NCBI GenBank assembly: GCA_016617855.1
Contig: JAECUM010001756.1
Location: 62,001 to 126,000, forward strand
Source: Megalonaias nervosa
Taxonomy: Eukaryota; Mollusca; Bivalvia; Unionida; Unionidae
DNA length: 64,000 bases
Direction of reading: 5' to 3'
A model generated the notes under the pieces. That model saw nothing but the letters and a program-made list of their open reading frames with translations. It searched no databases and was not told where the DNA came from. The position numbers and the translations under genes were made by a program. Of this stretch, positions 12,126 through 24,288 are shown in pieces (positions within the stretch are counted from its first letter, which is position 1; each line of letters opens with the position of its first letter).

Positions 12126-12341
12126 GAAGCGTCTGCAGCAGTTACAGGAAAACCTTCAGGCAATGGAACAGATGAACATTGAACAGCAGCACAGGATCCA
12201 GTCTCAAGTTGAGCAGTTTGCTAAGTCACGGCCAAAATCCACCGATGGCCGCAGATCCAAAAGTCCCCATGGGCAGACTGTAACACTGATCCTCCAAGAT
12301 AAGCCATTACAGAACCAGGGAAAACCAAAGCCACCACAAAG
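12126..12341 (+). CDS. Host gene coding exon 5 (coiled coil then basic Ser/Pro tail)
   Basis: Acceptor gcctgcctgcag ends at 12125; donor GTAAAG at 12342. The first base completes the Glu codon from exon 4; the exon leaves in phase 2. It codes for 71 residues (about 274-344). Residues KRLQQLQENLQAMEQMNIEQ and the following QQHRIQSQVEQF form a Gln-rich coiled coil of about 35 residues, a likely dimerisation segment. The remainder (KSRPKSTDGRRSKSP, then a TVTLILQD strand-like patch) is basic. Local GC is higher than in the surrounding intron. Confidence 0.85.
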
Positions 12342-13349
12342 GTAAAGGAAAAATTTAACAAGCCACATCCATTGTCAGTTACATTTGGTCAGATACCTTA
12401 GTTGTGATTTATGGAACCAGTTTAAGAATGTGGGCAGGTTGGAAAGGGGGATACCTAATACAAGGAAACAATACTCCTTACTTACTACCAAAAAATAATG
12501 GAATTTTTTTTTCAGAAGCAATATTATAATAGTTTATATCTAGCCGATAGAAGACTGAATTTCAAAATGGTTTTTATTGTATCGCTACTAGTGCATATAG
12601 TGATTTTTTTATGGTGAGCACCAAGATGGGTCTTTTTCTCAAAAGCATGCCATATCATTTTCATTCTGGCTGAATCTTATGCTTGGATTAAATATGCAAA
12701 TGATGTATTTATATTTTGCTTTGCTTATGCATGTGTATATTTATCTTAAAAAAACAGTATATTCTATGCTAATTTAATTATATATGCCTGCATGATGATT
12801 TGGGTATGTATTCTCATTTGAACAGGAGATATACAAAACTTGTAAATTTTGTTAATTGGAACTGACAAGGATCATAAAACCAGAATCCTGTATGACAGAA
12901 TAAGTTGTTTCATAGCTCTTGTGGATGAGAGATTTAATTTTCCTTTTTTGTAGAAATGTGTGTATGACACACATCAAGTGTCCATGAATAAAATAAAAAT
13001 CTGTGAATTTTGGGAGTGGATTTGTGGGAACGGAAAAGTCATTTGACAAATAAGGGATCATTATAGTGAGAAATATAAAACATTACACCATAGGTATTGA
13101 AAGATTACACTTCTAGTAATATATGTGCAATATTTTCCTCACATTCCATGTTGTTATTTCTGACTAATTAAGGTTTACTGCCATTTGGGAGGCTGGGCAC
13201 ACAGGCAATTTGACAGGGAGTGGTGAGATGTAGGGAAATGACCATCCATTTTGGTTTCTGTACAGAACTTTAAGTTCTTTAAACCAGATTTTAATAAATT
13301 TTGTATGTATCATCCACTCGACTACAGATGAAAGTTTTTATTGAATTTT
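12342..13349 (+). other. Intron between exons 5 and 6, left part
   Basis: AT-rich sequence with no recognised repeat or coding signal. Confidence 0.45.
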
Positions 13350-13990
13350 GTTCCAGTGGGTTGTAGGTAAAGGTCACTATAACCCAATAGATTCTTTTCC
13401 ATTACATCTCTTTTGCACACAGTAACATAAGTCCTAGTGGACACATTCAGTGAAAAGTCTGTATGCTTCTTTCCTTGAAGGAAAAACTAAATCCTATTGA
13501 TTTTGGGTTCATTAGCTTGAAGGTCAAAGACACGCTTGTTTAAATATAGATTTATCCTTTGCATTTCATTTCTGCTCTTTGGTTCTTGTGTATGGATTAC
13601 AAAAAGGTTGTGATTTTGTGCCTGTTGTTTTGGGGTTTCTTAACTTAAATGTCAAGGTCACTGCTGTAAAAAAACAGATTTTTCCTTTGCATTTTGTAAG
13701 TTTTAGTGAATAATATTGCAGTCATAGTTGTACCTTCCTCAAAACCAGAGGAGAAGCCTTTAGATGTTTGGGAGATCAGCTTCAAGGTCAAGGTTTTTCT
13801 TACTAAAATAGATTTTGCAAATGTTTAATAAAAAGTTTAAGTTCTAATGCACAGATTTATTGTAATGTATATATGTTTCCCCATAACCCAGAAAGGATGC
13901 TTATTCCTTTTTTGGTGTTAGCTGCTTGAAGGTCATGTTCATTACCCTAAAAAAAAATAGATCATGGTTTCAAACTTTACTTTTGTAAAT
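13350..13990. repeat. Degenerate tandem repeat, period about 130-145 bp
   Basis: The recurring core gcttgaaggtcaa / aatgtcaaggtcact / cttcaaggtcaagg / gcttgaaggtcatg appears at about 13515, 13650, 13780 and 13925. Each is followed by a run like taaaaaaacagatttttcct. About four to five copies. Confidence 0.6.
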
Positions 13991-14589
13991 CAAAGAATTC
14001 AACAAAATGTGGAATGTTTGTCCTTTCAGTTCTGTGTTGAAGATTATACATATTAGGGGTGGGGGTTGGCTGGTCAAGATCATTGTTTGAACAATTCATT
14101 TAAAGATGAATATTTTTATGGCTTGGTCATCATGTTCCATTTGAAGTACTCTTTACTTTGTCTTATTTGTATATGATTCTGATCAAAATTAGGAGTTTTA
14201 CTGACATTGACTATAGATATTCAACTAAAGTGTAAAGTACATGGATGGATGGATGCATGCATGTATTTGAATTAACTTTATTCATGGATACCATTTTTAG
14301 TGAAACCGAAACCAATAACTTAAGGGCACAGAGAATAATGATCAGTCTATAAAGATGATTGGACATCTGTCTCCCTCAGTGAACAAACATAAGCACCATC
14401 ACAAATTTATTTAATTTCAAAACTATGAAGAAAAAAGAATTTACGGTAAACAGAATGACAGAAAGCTAAATAAATAACTGTATGGTAGAGAATAATGAAT
14501 AATCTGTGAAGACAATAGGACACACTTCTTATGCAATAAGCAATATGATTTAATTTCTTGACCATGAAGACAAAAAGAATTTACAGTAG

Positions 14590-14719
14590 ATGGAAAGATA
14601 GACAAATAAATAGATGTGTTGTTAAAGAAGATAGATAGACAGAGAGACAGATGGATGGCAGATGGACAGACAGGTAGCTAGTCAGTCAGACAGATGGACA
14701 GATAGATAGAGAGACAGAC

Positions 14720-14754
<35 letters not shown>

Positions 14755-14786
14755 ATATATAGATAGTTATGTAGATAGATAGATTA
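14590..14786. repeat. (GATA)/(GACA) microsatellite tract
   Basis: Compound tetranucleotide tract (agatagacagagagacagat, gatagatagatagatagata) ending about 95 bases upstream of exon 6. Confidence 0.9.
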
Positions 14787-14880
14787 GTGAAAAGCCTCAG
14801 ATGAGAGTACATACACATGTACTGCAGATACGTATTAGGTATCTTGGTGCAATAAAGAATTATTACTGCTCACTTCACAG

Positions 14881-15010
14881 TTTTGAGGGTGAGACTCCCC
14901 CAGTCCCAAAAGTCCATGCGCCAGTACCGCCTCCCAAGCCCAAGAAGTCCCATACCATGCCACCACGGGTCAGCCAGCCTGTCAAAGACAGCTCGGGTGT
15001 TCCTGTTGAT
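14881..15010 (+). CDS. Host gene coding exon 6 (proline-rich linker)
   Basis: Acceptor cacttcacag ends at 14880; donor GTAAGT begins at 15011. The first base completes a Ser codon (AG|T) from exon 5; the exon ends in phase 0. It encodes 43 residues (about 346-388) that are strongly Pro/Lys-rich, including APVPPPKPKK, which looks like an SH3-type ligand (inference). A GATA/GACA microsatellite tract lies just upstream in the intron. Confidence 0.8.
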
Positions 15011-15318
15011 GTAAGTGATTGTAATGGCATAGATAATAGCTCTTGCCACTATACCATTGTTCTTATTGCTATTTTATGTAATTAAATTTTTTAGAGAATT
15101 TTCATCGGGATCAAAAATGTTTTTGAACTTTTTTACATGTATTACCTTTTCTAATGCGTGCCGTCAACAATTTATCTTACACCTTCAGGTTAAGTCCATA
15201 ATAAACTTGATTTATATTAAATAAACCATATTTTAAAATGGGGACCATACTTTAGAATTGAGAACAGGATTATTTACCACAGTTTCATTAGAAGATATGG
15301 ATAGGCCAGATAACCCAA

Positions 15319-15668
15319 GCAAACTGGAATCAACCAGAACAGTCAGGAATCAACCAAAAACACAATGGAATCAACCAAAATGAACTGGAATCAACCAAAA
15401 CATACTGGAATCAACCAAAACAAATTGGAATCAACTGAAACACACTGGAATCAATCAAAACAATCTGGAATCAACCAAAACACACTGGAATCAACCAAAA
15501 CAATCTAGAATCAACCAAAACACAATGGAATCAACCAAAACACACTGGAATCAACCAAAACAATCTGGAATCAACCAAAACACAATGGAATCAACCAAAA
15601 CAAACTGGAATCAAACCAAAACACACTGGAATCAACCAAAACAAACTGACATCAAACTGGAATGAACC
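15319..15668. repeat. Minisatellite, unit 20 bp
   Basis: About 17 copies of aatcaaccaaaacacactgg with changes at the acac/aatc/aaac positions. Confidence 0.92.
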
Positions 15669-16140
15669 AAAATAAAACAGAAAATAAGCTGAAATGTGGA
15701 TAGTTAGATGTCTTGTTACACATAAATAATTTAAAACTTTTATGGTGAAATTGAAGGAATAATCAGAATGCGAAAATCTTTGTGAATGATAAGTAACTGT
15801 GAAATAGGTTAAAAATATGAATTATTGCATTAGATGTGAAAAAATAAAATGTGGAAAATATTCAGGATAGAGGTTGATACCAGTTATATTGCTACATTGT
15901 CACTGGAACAGAGACTAATGCAAGAAAAAGTATGCTTCATGGTGAGGAAATTAAGAACTGTAAAAATCACCTTATCTTTGTTTATATTTTGTATGGATTG
16001 TACCAACTTTGGTGCTGTTCTTTCAGAACCTTTACAGTGTCCAGGGGCATCTACACAATGATAGTCATTTCCAGTGAGGAGAAAGTTTAATCTGTCACAT
16101 GGATATCTTTATAATTTAGAGGAACGTTTTACAGTGTAAC

Positions 16141-16246
16141 GTTCATTTCATCTTGGTGTATTTTGTATTGGTTCATTTCAGCTTGGTGCATTTTATATTA
16201 GTTCATTTCAGCTTGGTGTATTTTATATCAGTTCATTTCAGTTCCT
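16141..16246. repeat. Short tandem repeat, unit 30 bp
   Basis: About three and a half copies of gttcatttcagcttggtgta ttttatatta. Confidence 0.88.
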
Positions 16247-17548
16247 TGTTTGGCTCATCATGATTTTGTTTCAGTTCATTTTCATTTGATTTCTATTGGT
16301 TTTAGTTAATTCCTGTAATTTTGTTCTTCCTAAAGACTTTGAAAAAAGACACTTGCCAAAACTTGTTATTGCACTAAGCCATTTTGTCACCAGTTCAGCA
16401 TAATAGGAAGTATTAATCTTTGATAATACTGACCCAGATTAAAAGATTTTAGTTTTGAGGGATTATAAGATGATGACCAAAGATAATATTGATTCATTAT
16501 ACTGACAACAATGTTTTTACTGTGTATAAAGTATCTGCAGCTACATGTGTTGTAGCAATTTGAATTCTGGGAATGGCTGGACATAGACTGGTTTCATGAC
16601 TTCTATTTCTTATTAACCCAGGTAACGAAATATTTATGGATGACATCACCTATTTATGTATGCAGGAACCAGATATGTATGTCTAATGGAACATTTGTTT
16701 AAATGTGAGTAGCACAAAAATATGGATCAGGACAATTACTTAAATTCCAACTACACATAAATTATGTGCTAATATTAATATCAGCAAAAATACTTCGAGC
16801 AATTGCCCAGTAGATAACAGCTGTATATCATTGTAATTATACATCAGTGAAGAAGCACTTTATCTGGATTATATTGCTGGGAAAATCTGTTGCAATTGAT
16901 GCAAGCAATATGTGCTGTACTATAGTGTGGCATTCTCACTTTTCTTGAAAGATGGCTTATGCTGATTACAGCATGTGTCAATGTTATAGTCTTACCTAGA
17001 ATGACGTTGCTTTGAGTTTTGTTGGAAAATGTGGAAGTAACAATAACTGGGAACTAAATTTCACCAAATATGAAAACTAACAGATTTTCTGCATGAGTGT
17101 ACTACATGCATTCCAGGTCAGTTGCTCTGACACAGATACACTGTACCTCCAAGAATTAGAATTGTTCTAGGCAAAATGGGACTTGCCATTCCATTTCATT
17201 TTATTTAGGGGGAGGGGAAGAGTGGTTGTTCAGAAGTATTTCCTCATTTCCTTCAAAAAAAGAAAGAGAGAGAGAGAGAGACACACACATCTGCAACACA
17301 AAGAGAACCACTGAATCTACCCACTCTTCTGACAGCAACAGGAAACAACCTTGAGTGAACACTTAAGGCAGTAAAAAACCCTTCAGATTCTGGTGTCTAA
17401 AGGTCAGAGGTTTGTAAGTCTGATACGAAAATAATGGCTTCTGCACATCAAGTTTAGTTAAAGGCTGCATACCATGTCCAAAAGTTGAGGCCTTTGAGAC
17501 CTCTTGATCAGTAATCTCAAACATGAACCTTACGATTCTTGTGCCTTT

Positions 17549-18199
17549 CTAGAGGGCAATGAACTATACTAGTGCCAACCTAGAGGGCTATGAAAATTAC
17601 TAGTGCCAACCTAGAGGGCAGTGAACCATTCTAGTGCCAACCTAGAGGGCAGTGCACCATTCTAGTGCAACCTAGAAGGCAATGAGCCATACTAGTGCCA
17701 ACCTAAAGGGCTATGAACATTACTAGTGCCAACCTAGAGGGCAAAGCACCATTCTAGTGCCACCTAGAAGGCAATGAGCCATACTAGTGCCAACCTAGAG
17801 GGCTATGAACACTACTAGTGTCAACCTAGAGGGCAATGAGACATTACAAGTGCCAACCTAGAGGGTATTGAGCTATACAAGTGCCAACAAAGAGGGCATT
17901 GAGCCATACTAGATCCCACCTAGAGGGTCATGAACCATAATATTGCCAACCTATGGGGCAATGAGCCATACTAGTGCCAACCTCAAGGGCAATGGGTCAT
18001 ACTAGTGCCAACCTAGAGGGCAATAACCCATACTAGTACCAACCTAGAGGGCAATGAACCACACTATTGCCAATCTAGGGCTATGAACCATATTAGTGCC
18101 AACCTAGAGGGCTACTAGAGCAACCTATAGGGCAATGAGCCACAGCAGTGCCAACCTAAAGGGCTATGAACCATACTAGTGCCAACCTAAAGGGCAATT
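17549..18199. repeat. Minisatellite, unit about 31 bp
   Basis: About 21 copies of agagggcaatgaaccatact agtgccaacct, variably truncated. Confidence 0.9.
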
Positions 18200-18486
18200 A
18201 AACCTAGGATGGGCATTTACAGTACTCTTCTTGTTAATGTATTCATTTATATATAGGTTTAGAATTAAAACTGTGTATGGATGAGGTTTCAGGGTGTGGA
18301 AATCACATACTTTATTTCAGTTATGCGTGTTTGTCGTAATGGAGACACTGTTCTAAATGTTTTGTATTCAACAATCTAAAATTGGATGGATAGTGGAATT
18401 CTAAAAAAACATGCTCTCTTACAACCCCTCACCCACCCCTGACTAAATAAAAAAATAGCTTCCAAGTGAAATCATTGATCTTGATG

Positions 18487-19437
18487 ATTTATTATTCATC
18501 AGAAGCCAGTCTCAAGCTGGGATTTATTATTCACCAGAAACCAGTCTCAAGTTGGGATTTATTATTCATCAGAAACCAGTCTCAAGCTGAGATTTATTAT
18601 TCATCAGAAACCAGTCTCAAGCTGAGATTTATTATTCATCAAAAACCAGTCTCAAGCTGGGATTTATTATTCATCAGAAATCAGTCTCAAGCTGAGATTT
18701 ATTATTCATCAGAAACCAGTCTCAAGCTGAGATTTATTATTCATCAGAAATCAGTCTCAAGCTGAGATTTATTATTCTTCAGAAGCCAGTCACAAGCTGG
18801 GATTTATTATTTACTATAAGCCAGTCTCAAGCTGGGATTTATTATTCACCAGAAGCCAGTCTCAAGCTGGGATTTATTATTCACCAGAAGCCAAGGTCAA
18901 GCTGAGATTTATTATTCATCAGAAACCAGTCTCAAGCTGAGATTTATTATTCTTCAGAAGCCAGTCACAAGCTGGGATTTATTATTGACTATAAGCCAGT
19001 CTCAAGCTGGGATTTATTATTCACCAGAAGCCAAGGTCAAACTGAGATTTATTATTCATCAGAAACCAGTCTCAAGCTGAGATTTATTATTCTTCAGAAG
19101 CCAGTCACAAGCTGGGATTTATTATTGACTATAAGCCAGTCTCAAGCTGGGATTTATTATTCACCAGAAGCCAGTCTCAAGCTGGGATTTATTATTCACC
19201 AGAAGCCAAGTTCAAGTTGGGATTTATTATTGACTATAAGCCAGTCTCAAGCTGGGATTTATTATTGACTATAAGCAGTCTCAAGCTGGAATTTATTATT
19301 CACCAGAAGCCAAGTTCAAGTTGGGATTTATTGACTATAAGCCAGTCTCAAGCTGGGATTTATTATTGACTATAAGCCAGTCTCAGGCTGGGATTTATTA
19401 TTGACTATAAGCCAGTCTCAGGCTGGGATTTATTCAT
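18487..19437. repeat. Minisatellite, unit 35 bp
   Basis: About 27 copies of gatttattattcaccagaag ccagtctcaagctgg. At least two variant types (caccagaag and gactataag) alternate in blocks, which suggests segmental amplification of short strings of units. Confidence 0.92.
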
Positions 19438-19444
19438 CAGAATT

Positions 19445-19737
19445 TATATAAGCTAATTTGCAAGTAATAAATACAATATACCTGTATAATATCAGTTATA
19501 CAATCTGTTCACAAAGTAATAACTTGAAAAAGCCAGCCCTAGTAATTCCATGTCACATGTTTTTTTTTATTTAGTCTGTGACAAAAACAATGATGACAGA
19601 TTACATCCATGTTGGTCTGTAAGGGGTGTACAGTTACACTGCACATGTCTTAGTCAACTCTTTCATTTGGAAATTACTCTCTAAACTGGTCAAGATTTTT
19701 GCGCAAGAATCCATGGAAAATCTTCCTGCACTAGCTG
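19445..19737. repeat. Duplicated segment, copy 1 (uninterrupted)
   Basis: About 290 bases matching 20775-21021 and then, without a gap, the stretch at 21422-21464 (tttttgcgcaagaatccatgg ...). It contains tgacagattacatccatgtt. Confidence 0.8.
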
Positions 19738-20108
19738 GGATTTATTATTAACTAGAAGCCAATCACAAGCTGTGGTGAAAGAAGTTTGGGTTGAGGGCCT
19801 TATCTTCATATGTAAAAATAGAATTTCTTTTAATCTGGGGCAGGGCCTGAATAAACAGGGTGTGATGAGGCCACAAACACAAAACAAGAAATGAATAAGG
19901 GTAAACAGTGGGACTATACCCTAATTCCTTCTAATTAGATGATGTTCATAGACGTTGTAAGGCATAATTTGGTTAGTACTTGTAAAACCATTAATCAGTA
20001 AAATTTGCTTGGAAGCTAATGAATTCAGAACATTTATTTGTCAAATCCATCAGATTGGTGAGTTTTTTTTACTGTTTAACCAAATATAATTTTATTCCAA
20101 CTATACAG

Positions 20109-20268
20109 TTCCTGGAACGATTAGCTTATTTTGAGGAGCTGAGTTATCGACACAAGCAAGATTTGAACGATCAGACCGTAAAGGAAATCCAGGAGGAGAT
20201 GGAGAAAAAACTTGCAAGTCAGCATAAACTTAGCCAAAAAGAGCGTGAAATGTATGAGGCATTACGAG
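20109..20268 (+). CDS. Host gene coding exon 7 (helical, charged segment)
   Basis: Acceptor ccaactatacag ends at 20108; donor GTATGT at 20269. Phase 0 in, phase 1 out. It encodes 53 residues (about 389-441): FLERLAYFEELSYRHKQDLN, then an EIQEEMEKKLASQHKLSQKE region predicted by eye to be helical or coiled coil. The preceding intron of about 5 kb carries three minisatellites, and a further short exon hidden there cannot be excluded, but the phases fit without one. Confidence 0.85.
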
Positions 20269-20456
20269 GTATGTGGCACAATACAGTTTTTGTTTATGTG
20301 TGTACATATTTGTGTGTTTATGTGTATATGTGTCATTTTGTTTATGTGCATGAAACATGTAAGTAGACAGTGCTATTTGTAACTGAATGTGGATTCCTTT
20401 ACTTTTGTTTATGTGCTTGTATTTGTGTAATTGTGTATGTTTCTTGTAGTGTCTCT

Positions 20457-20480
20457 GTGTGTGTGTGTGTGTGTGTGTGT
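20457..20480. repeat. (TG)n microsatellite
   Basis: About 12 TG units, 190 bases after exon 7. Confidence 0.9.
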
Positions 20481-20774
20481 GAAACATGAAAATAAATGTT
20501 GCTGACATTGTTGTCTCTTACAGTAAAGAAATGCCTCCATATTCTGATTGACATGACATAAAACTGATAAGTGGAAAATTGTAATAAGCATACAAAATTA
20601 AAAATGCAAGCAATGTGTTTGACCTCACCAAAAATTTAATCCAATAAATTAGTCATGGAAATGTATGCCACAAATATGTTGAAGATAATAGTAGTATATT
20701 TGTTACAAAATGACAATATTTACTGTAGTTGGTGGTAAATAATCTTATACTGGTCTTTTTCTATGGTAATTATG

Positions 20775-21464
20775 TATATAAGCGAATTTGCAAGTAATAA
20801 ATACAATATACCTGAATAAATATTTATACAATCTGTTTGCAAAGTAATAACTTCGAAAAGCTAGCCCTGGCAGGTCCATGTCATGTTTGTTTTTATATAG
20901 TCTATGACAAAAACATTGATGACAGGTTACATCCATGTTGGTCTGTAAGGGGGGTGGGGTATGGTTACACTGCACATGTCTTGGTCAACTCCTGCATTCA
21001 GAAATTACTTTCTAAACTGGCTGATATATCCTATACACACTCCCTTTCACTCTTATGATTGAAACATTATTATTTGACAACCCTATGTTAACTGTAGAAA
21101 ACAACACACAAATATTTTTAGCAGTGCAAAATTATATTAGGTTGACGGAGAGATTTAATTAATTGACTGAACTCACAACCATTTGAATCACAATTAATTA
21201 GTTCTTATTCACTGTTATGCTTTGTATGTAAGTGTATGCATATTTTCTGTAAAACCAATGGTACAGGCATTGAGATCTCTGATGTTATATTTTCGTTCTT
21301 ATTACTGTTGGGGAGATAGTCCTAATAAGCTTATGCTTTCTACTGAATCCCCAAAATCATATGTTTGTAACTGCATTTGGCAAAGTTTCTCAAATAAATA
21401 TGGTTTAAACTTAACTGCTAACATTTTTGCACAAGAACCCATGGAAAGTCTTCCTGCACCATAA
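20775..21464. repeat. Duplicated segment, copy 2 (split by about 400 bases)
   Basis: 20775-21021 matches copy 1 at 19445-19690. The continuation of copy 1 reappears only at 21422-21464, after about 400 bases with no counterpart in copy 1. Either copy 2 received an insertion or copy 1 was deleted. Confidence 0.75.
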
Positions 21465-21785
21465 TCATTTCATTGCATGGACTATTTCTAATTATGGATC
21501 CCTTATTGCAGTCTCTTATAAAAAAATATAATAAAAAACATAAACATTGAAGGTTTGTACTATTTGTTTCCAAACTCGAGTGATAGTTTTCATTTACAAT
21601 AGAAAAATTCTGGCATAAGCTCATTTTGCATGGACAATAAAAATAGTAATATTAGTAGTATTGCATACAAGGTTTTAGTTTGATATTATTTTTAAACCAG
21701 TTTATGGACAAATTGTATCTTATCTATCATTCTATAACTGGCAACCAGTTCCAGACATTGCAGACCCAGCAAATCATACAACTTC

Positions 21786-21913
21786 TGAACTTGAGATTAT
21801 GTTTCAGCCAATCACAAAGAACTTTTATCTTGAAACATCACTTTTGATTGGCTGAAAAGTATAAACTCATTTTGATTGGCTGAAAGTATGAACTCAGTTT
21901 CTTACTCAAGTTC
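21786..21913. repeat. Imperfect inverted repeat
   Basis: tgaacttgagattatgtttc/agccaatcacaaag pairs imperfectly with tttgattggctgaaagtatg/aactcagtttcttactcaag. A third tgattggctgaaaagtataa half-copy lies between. Possibly a decayed foldback element. Confidence 0.5.
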
Positions 21914-22448
21914 AGTTTTATGATCTCAGTCTGCTGTTACAGAATTATGAGCAGGTAGGGGTCAATGCTGTTTATAGTTCAAGTTGCATTATAGATGGGT
22001 AAATATAATGATTGATTAGGATCAAAGACTTTCAGTTCCTGGTCTATGTTTACTTTTCTGTAGCACATTACGGCAAATATGATGATCTATTAAGGTCTAG
22101 GACTTGCAGTTACTGGTCCATATTTACTGGCTGTAGCACATTATGGGTAAATACAGTGATTGATTAAGACTGAGTGAATATGATGATTGAGATCTAAGAC
22201 TGGCAATAATAATAGTCAATGTGGTGACTGATTAAGATCTAGGACTGGCGACAATAATAGTCAATATGGTGACTGATCAAGATCCAGGACTTGCAGTACT
22301 AATAGTGAATATAGTGAATAATTAAAGTTATGTACTAGCAGTTACTGATTTATGTTTACTGGCTGCAGTACAGAAATGGTTACAAGGACTCCAGTGCTAT
22401 GACTGAGTTCAATCATGTTTGATCTTCTGTTTTCATTTCTGATTCCAG

Positions 22449-22532
22449 ATGTAAGTCTTCCTGCCTTGTTTATGCCCCTGAAAACTGGTAATGTGTTTAA
22501 TCCAAGGGCACACCTGTATTTCCATCCAACAG
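22449..22532 (+). CDS. Host gene coding exon 8 (small internal exon)
   Basis: An 84-base exon with acceptor tttctgattccag ending at 22448 and donor GTAACT at 22533. The first two bases complete an Asp codon from exon 7 and the last base starts a Gly codon finished by exon 9. It reads VSLPALFMPLKTGNVFNPRA then HLYFHPT, a compact hydrophobic/aromatic segment that looks like part of a folded domain. The next intron (9.5 kb) contains the LTR retrotransposon. Confidence 0.8.
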
Positions 22533-22602
22533 GTAACTGTTAAATAAATGAAGAATCTTTCATGAATATTTATTAACTGTGAAATTTTCAATATGGCTTC
22601 AG

Positions 22603-22705
22603 TAACATTATAAGCAGCTTATGTCATATTCTGTTTTATATAAGTTTCATTAACATTATAAGCAGCTTATGTCATATTCTGTTTTATATAAGTTTCATTA
22701 ACATT
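22603..22705. repeat. 48-bp exact tandem duplication
   Basis: Two consecutive copies of taacattataagcagcttat gtcatattctgttttatata agtttcat, then the start of a third. It lies in the intron just after exon 8. Confidence 0.95.
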
Positions 22706-23212
22706 TTATATCTAAAGAATTTTTCGTAAATTTTGTCTCTAAAGATGTTGAGATTTGTTTATCACATAACTGCAGAAACTTTGCATTACACAATAGTGCT
22801 GCCAAGCTGATATACAGTATTTACAACATGAAGCTGTATTTTTAAAAAATTTTGCTGTAAAGTGATTGTCAGCAAAACCTGCAGACATCATGGAATATGA
22901 CTTAAGCTTCATTTGACAAAGACAGACTGTCATAAACAGAAAGTCACTGTGCTGAATTACAGTTATGAAAATGCAGTTACTAAAGTATCACCAAGAACCA
23001 ATCAGATGGTGCTCAGTAAGCATCATGGAATGCCAGTAACATCAGAAATAAAGATGTCTTCAAGACATGCATGGACTATATGTGCCGATAATAACCATGT
23101 TGCATGTGTATAACATATGCTCGACTGGAGAAACAATTTGGACACAGATATTTTATCATATTATTTACTGGCATTGCAAGACATCTTAGACATTTCTCCA
23201 CATAATGTAGTG
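22706..23212 (+). other. Intron sequence left of the retrotransposon
   Basis: No recognised gene. The last bases are ...taatgtagtg; the terminal AGTG may be the target duplication. Confidence 0.45.
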
Positions 23213-24140
23213 TGTTATGAATAAGTAATTAATATTGCTTGTGTGTTAGTTTTAAATTCTTTTTTATTTTATTTTTGTTTCTTTACATTTTATTGAAATG
23301 ATTATTTTCATGAGATTTGATATTTTTGAAAAAATATCAGTCTGATTAGAATGTAAAAGGTATTACATGATCAGTATTTTTAGCTCACCTTGGTTGAGAT
23401 GTTTTGTAAACACTAAGTGGAAATGATTGGCTATTACCAAGGTCATGTTCTGTGTGCGTGATGGCTCTAAATTGTAAACAACTTTTTTTATTGAATCTTA
23501 TAGTAAGATTCGCTAAGTCTTTTAAGGCGTGCATGCAAATTATCATTTTTTTAATGCGATGTTCAAATTAGAAATCACGTAGCCTGTCACATGAGCCACC
23601 ATGTGATTTAAAATAGAGGCTTAAAACAGCCATTTTCTACTAGATCTAGAGAGTCTTATTCCTACACCTTGAGGGTACAAGGTGTTTATATTGTTGATGC
23701 CGGCTTGTTCTGAAGTTCATCTGTTTTTTGGGAATTTAATAATTCATTCTCTAGAAAACTACACAAGTGCTTCATATTTATAAAGTTCTGGGAGAAAGAT
23801 ATTCAGTGGAAATTTATTCTGGAATTCTAAACAGAAACATTATAAACTGTGATTCAATCGAGGAATAGTTGCCATTAGTACAACAATCTCATCTGATGTC
23901 ATCGCCTTCCATATTGGAATTTCATCGAGATTCGAACCTGGATTCAATTAGAACTGTTTAGTGATAGGACTTACATTTTTCAATTTTAGGATTAGTTTTT
24001 GGATTATATTCACAAACCGTAAGTCCTATTTCCTATTTTTACATTGTTTTCTAGGGAAATAAATAATTTTTTTAAAATTTACAAAACTTGTTGGCATCAC
24101 TCTTTTCTTTTGTTGCTTTTGTATGAGCCTACACATAATG
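23213..24140 (+). repeat. 5' LTR of the Gmr1-like element
   Basis: 928 bases, matching 28991-29918 along its whole length. I count about 35 differences, roughly 4% divergence. It begins TGTTATGAATAAG. Its 3' terminus has decayed from TAACA to TAATG. The shared internal parts include the stretch tagagagtcttattcctaca and an AATAAA near the 3' end that could serve for polyadenylation of element transcripts. Confidence 0.9.
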
Positions 24141-24288
24141 AAAGAAAATTGGGGTTCTCGTCTTGGGATATTTGAATTTTGGCTAAAATATTTCAGAAAT
24201 ATTTCCCCTACCAGTGGTTTTTAAATCCCAAGTTCTGTTTTACATTTTGTTTGAAATCATTTGTGAAAACAGCAGGCTTTCAGTCACA

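Noticed and set aside
18466..18765. 99-residue repetitive frame
   Set aside because: The unit is 35 bp, so the three frames rotate through each other; it stays open only because the unit lacks stops.
20837..21058. 73- and 76-residue overlapping frames
   Set aside because: They fall in the duplicated non-coding segment; the other copy does not preserve the frame.
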